Made by a program: the position numbers and the translations under genes. A DNA stretch of 64,000 nt. Origin: Ianthella basta (Eukaryota; Porifera; Demospongiae; Verongiida; Ianthellidae). The DNA lies in the NCBI GenBank assembly GCA_964019415.1, contig OZ025877.1, positions 231,001-295,000 on the forward strand. The letters are read 5' to 3'. Shown piece after piece: positions 61,001 to 64,000 of this stretch (its first letter is position 1; each line of letters starts with the position of its first letter). The notes below the pieces were generated by a model. The model saw nothing but the letters and a program-made list of their open reading frames with translations, was not told the DNA's origin and did not search any database.

Positions 61001-64000
61001 GTTGACTGTGTGGATGATGATGTCCGCATACAGTTGGTGCATTGTGGGAGGGATCCCTTGAGTGTCACCGCCATGTGCTGTTAGAAAACAGATCATCGTC
61101 AGCAGCAGAGGTACATAGCAGAGCCTTTTGATGTTAGGGCGGGTGGATAGGGTTGACAGGAGCTTCTTTCCTGCTGCTGGGTTGAAGGATGCATAATACT
61201 TTGTGATATAGTCCTTCACTTCTTCATCTCCGAAACCACAGATTTCAACTCTCCTGTCTACGCAGGAGTAGAGGCTCTCAGCAGAGATGGGGCGAGTTGT
61301 TATCACGAATGATGACAATGGAGCGAGATGCCCATTCAAGATATCATTAATGATTGATTTCTGCCTCATTTCCTCTGACATCTCGTCGTACCCATCAAAG
61401 ACAAAGAGAACACCAGTTCCATCGTAGGTGGAAATGAACTGAACGATTTTCTGAATGACAGCCTTATCACCAACTGTCGTGTAAATGAGATCCTCTAAGC
61501 TCAGCTCCCGGTCCTTGGGGAGGCTCCTCAGAGTCACTTTGATGACTAGTTCATAGTCATGTGCAAATCCACCGACCGACCAATCGTGGCACATTCGCTG
61601 GACAAGAGTGCTCTTGCCGCTGCCTGGCACTCCTTCTATCAAAACTCTCTTCCTGCTCATTACAGGAGATGGCGAGAATGTGAGGACGTTCGCATATTCG
61701 ATTGGTTCTTTGGAGAGTGGCACCTGCTCAGCTCCACCCCTAGCAAGACACACTGACACAGCCTCGTCAGCCCTCCCTGCCATCGGCCTCCTTTGCTTTG
61801 GCTGTACCAAATTGAGCTTCACATGCTGCATGTTGGATGAGGCCAGCAGAGGGTTGTCTGGGACACACCCCTTGGAGTAGTACGAACCAAGCTTGGCACG
61901 GAGGGGCTACAACAAACACAGATGAAGTGGATAGATTATATATAAGAAGGTGTGCAAATGTACAAAGCCATGTAAAAGGTAGCCACATTTATCTGGTATA
62001 CGTTCTACCAGGGTGCAAGTTGTAGGGGGAACTTCATTAGACAGTACATTAGAAACAAATCAAAGGTCAGCATAGATTATGTATTGTCACTGCCTTCTCC
62101 ATGGTCAGTGGTGTCATCGTCATCTCTGTCATCATCACCACAACACAAAAGGGTCATCCTAATATGATCGTGAATGTAGATCAAGTGGCTCAGTTGATTT
62201 ACACCTGCTACAACAACGATATACTCGATTTACACGTGTTATCACAACAATACACTCGATTCACAGCTGCGCCAAGCAAACGATGACGCAGGCCACTCCC
62301 CGGCAGCCATTTTTAAAGTTCTGACAGCCATTTATACCAACTAAGGTAAACTGGGGTAATTCCAGAAATACTTCACAGGAATTGTACGTAGCACCACCAC
62401 AACTATTGTACCAAACTTTCTGAAACTTGCAACATATGTGGCCCAACCTGTTGTCTCAAGACACACAACATTTCGAGGGAGCTGCTCAGTCAACGACGAA
62501 ATACGCTCCATTTTCTCACTTAGTCCAAAATCTATACTTCCGGATAATTCCGGAAATTCAACATTTTGCGAGTGTTGGAGGCAGCAGAGGACTTTTGCAG
62601 AAGATCTGCAGATGTCTCTGCAAAGCCACGGGACAGCCCTGTAACTGAGAGTGCCTCCCTAAGAGAAATTTCACTAACAGGGAGCGCAGTAGCAGGAAGT
62701 CGTTGACAATAGAACACTGGCCCTGCAATTCCTCTGTTGGCACAAACCTAACATCCTGGACCACCTAGCAGCAGTACCCTCTGTGTCCTCTTCTTCTAAA
62801 CTTGTCGATATGGCTGGTACTTTGCTCTTTCTTCACTTTATAGTCACATCGTGTGATGTGGACGCTGAAAAAGCTCCATATTTCTTCACTTCAACCTCCC
62901 GATAACCGTACTCGTCGATCGCCGGCTTACCACACTTCAACCTCCCTACCTCCATCAATTTCTCGATCTAGCTGCTGTTTGCTCCCTTGTACATGTTGCA
63001 AGGATGATAAGGTAGCTACAGTGACACTCTCACTGGAATATTCTAACATTCCCACCAACGCGGACAAAGTTTCTGACGAAGTCATTATCTGAGTGTAAAT
63101 GATTTGCCATACAAAATGGTGGCGGAAACTGTCTTGTAGCGCATTTCGTTCCCCTGAAAGCTTCGTACTAGAAGGTGAGGTGATAGTAAGTTAAAAAATC
63201 GAAGCAAAGTCTGTGTTAATTTTGCAGTGCTTGGCCGACAAGCGCAGATGTTTCAGGTTTCCAGAAATACCCTGTTTCCGGAAATACCCTGAATTACATT
63301 ATTTGGTTACGTAAAGTTGCCATGTAAATGCAAACTAATTTTACCAGATGTTAACCGCTAGTCTAGCCAGCTAGACCGTCCTAACAAGCGCCCAGGAGGC
63401 GCGGAGGGGGAAAGGACGGTCTAGCAAACATAGCAATTACTTCACACCTTGCACGTGACTAACCGCAAAGTACGTAGCACATCGACGGTTCAGCCTAGCT
63501 ATGGTAGATGAAGATTCTAAGCTTCAAACTCGATGAAGAAAGCACAATGGCACTGGTAGGGTCCGGCATCTCTGCCATCTTCCGCTCCGATAACCGTACT
63601 CGTCGATCGCCGGCTTACCACACTCTATGAATACTATTGCCCCAGTTTCTGGGCAGTAGCATCTCATTGGTCACAAGTCACGTGCAAGGTGTGAACTAAT
63701 TGCTATGTTTGCTAGACAGTCCTTTCCCTTCCACGCCTCCTGGGCGTTTGCTAGGACGGTCTAGCTAGCTAGACTAGTTAACCGCAGGAAACGTTAATGT
63801 GGGACAGCGTTGTCGTGTAAACGTAGCCTTAGATAGGTCATTCTAACACACACAGACAGGAAGTAGCACTTCCAAAGATGCTCTACCCACCCAAGGGTGG
63901 ATACATCTACAGGCACTGTCATACCTTGGCTGAAGGAGGAACAGGTTCTTCCAGTTCTTGTTGGCTCCCTTCAGACACTGCATTGAACAGTGAACAACAC
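55215..64000 (-). CDS. Death-NACHT-LRR receptor (NLR), copy B, N-terminal exons off window
   Basis: Tandem paralogue of copy A on the same strand with the same exon plan: 63925-63977, 60220-61906, 59865-59953, 58639-58938, 58315-58495, 57632-57822, 57191-57296, 56889-57070, 55440-55692, 55215-55240. The first four exons, including the death domain, lie beyond the right edge. The NACHT exon is intact, with Walker A GVPGSGKST and Walker B LFVFDGYDE. All exon phases close, including the exon that is frameshifted in copy A. However, the 58639-58938 exon has an in-frame TAG at 58665-58663 where copy A has TTG (Leu). Translation would therefore stop after the second LRR exon. The C-terminus reads DYRPNYL. 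Function is inferred as innate immune sensing. Confidence 0.83.
62165..63350. other. Copy B-specific insert upstream of the NACHT exon
   Basis: Copies A and B are collinear up to CATCCTAATA (38416 and 62165) and again from TTAGATAGG (38699 and 63829). Copy B has about 1.66 kb between these points against 0.28 kb in copy A. The insert contains no recognised protein. It contains a 36-base segment at 62903-62938 that recurs at 63589-63624. The right end, CGTGTAAACGTAGCCTTA, resembles DNA-transposon termini. The MITE at 63359 is nested in it. Confidence 0.55.
63359..63776. mobile_element. Mutator-like MITE with long inverted ends, 418 bp
   Basis: Inverted arms of about 100 bases begin TAGTCTAGC and include AGACCGTCCTA and GCCCAGGAGGCG. 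They are flanked by a perfect 9-bp direct repeat GTTAACCGC (63350-63358 and 63777-63785). A 9-bp target duplication with long inverted repeats is the hallmark of Mutator-like elements. There is no coding capacity. The arms differ at several positions, so the insertion is not brand new. Confidence 0.8.

Overview
The window looks like a compact, gene-dense early-branching animal genome, most likely a sponge. This rests on three things: metazoan-specific genes (a PX plus five-SH3 Tks scaffold, KDM3, SMC3, REEP), many short introns crowded with CA/GT and polypurine repeats, and a tandem pair of Death-NACHT-LRR receptors of the kind that is expanded in sponges. The species was not identified. Exon models were built by hand from reading frame, GT-AG signals and remembered family sequences; four of the five housekeeping models and the NLR models close in frame across all exons.

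Layout. 1-6597 (-): SMC3 cohesin subunit, 5' complete, C-terminal head cut off by the window start. 6947-9490 (+): REEP1-4-type ER membrane-shaping protein, head-to-head with SMC3. 9887-12632 (-): cytosolic aspartate aminotransferase (GOT1), tail-to-tail with REEP. 13261-23440 (-): KDM3/JMJD1-type JmjC histone demethylase, 23 exons and 1328 codons. 23739-29905 (+): SH3PXD2/Tks-type scaffold, head-to-head with KDM3. These five genes are ordinary conserved metazoan genes with no obvious common pathway.

31457-41879 (-) is a complete Death-NACHT-LRR receptor gene (copy A). 55215 to the right edge (-) is a close paralogue (copy B) whose first exons lie outside the window. Each copy carries one disabling change, in different LRR exons. 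The LRR exons differ much more between the copies than the introns between them do, which suggests diversifying selection on the sensor surface. Between the copies lie an orphan CHMP3-like exon, an about 8-kb 29-bp minisatellite (44210-52170), and a short copy of the 3' end of the Tks gene that marks the left edge of the duplicated block.

Mobile elements are small and non-autonomous: a pogo-like MITE in a Tks intron, a MITE present in copy A and missing from copy B, a Mutator-like MITE with a 9-bp target duplication upstream of copy B, and a small hairpin. Simple repeats are extreme. Several CA/GT arrays begin at or next to splice donors, and pyrimidine tracts of up to about 345 nt run straight into splice acceptors. 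One SMC3 intron has the full signature of a minor-spliceosome AT-AC intron.
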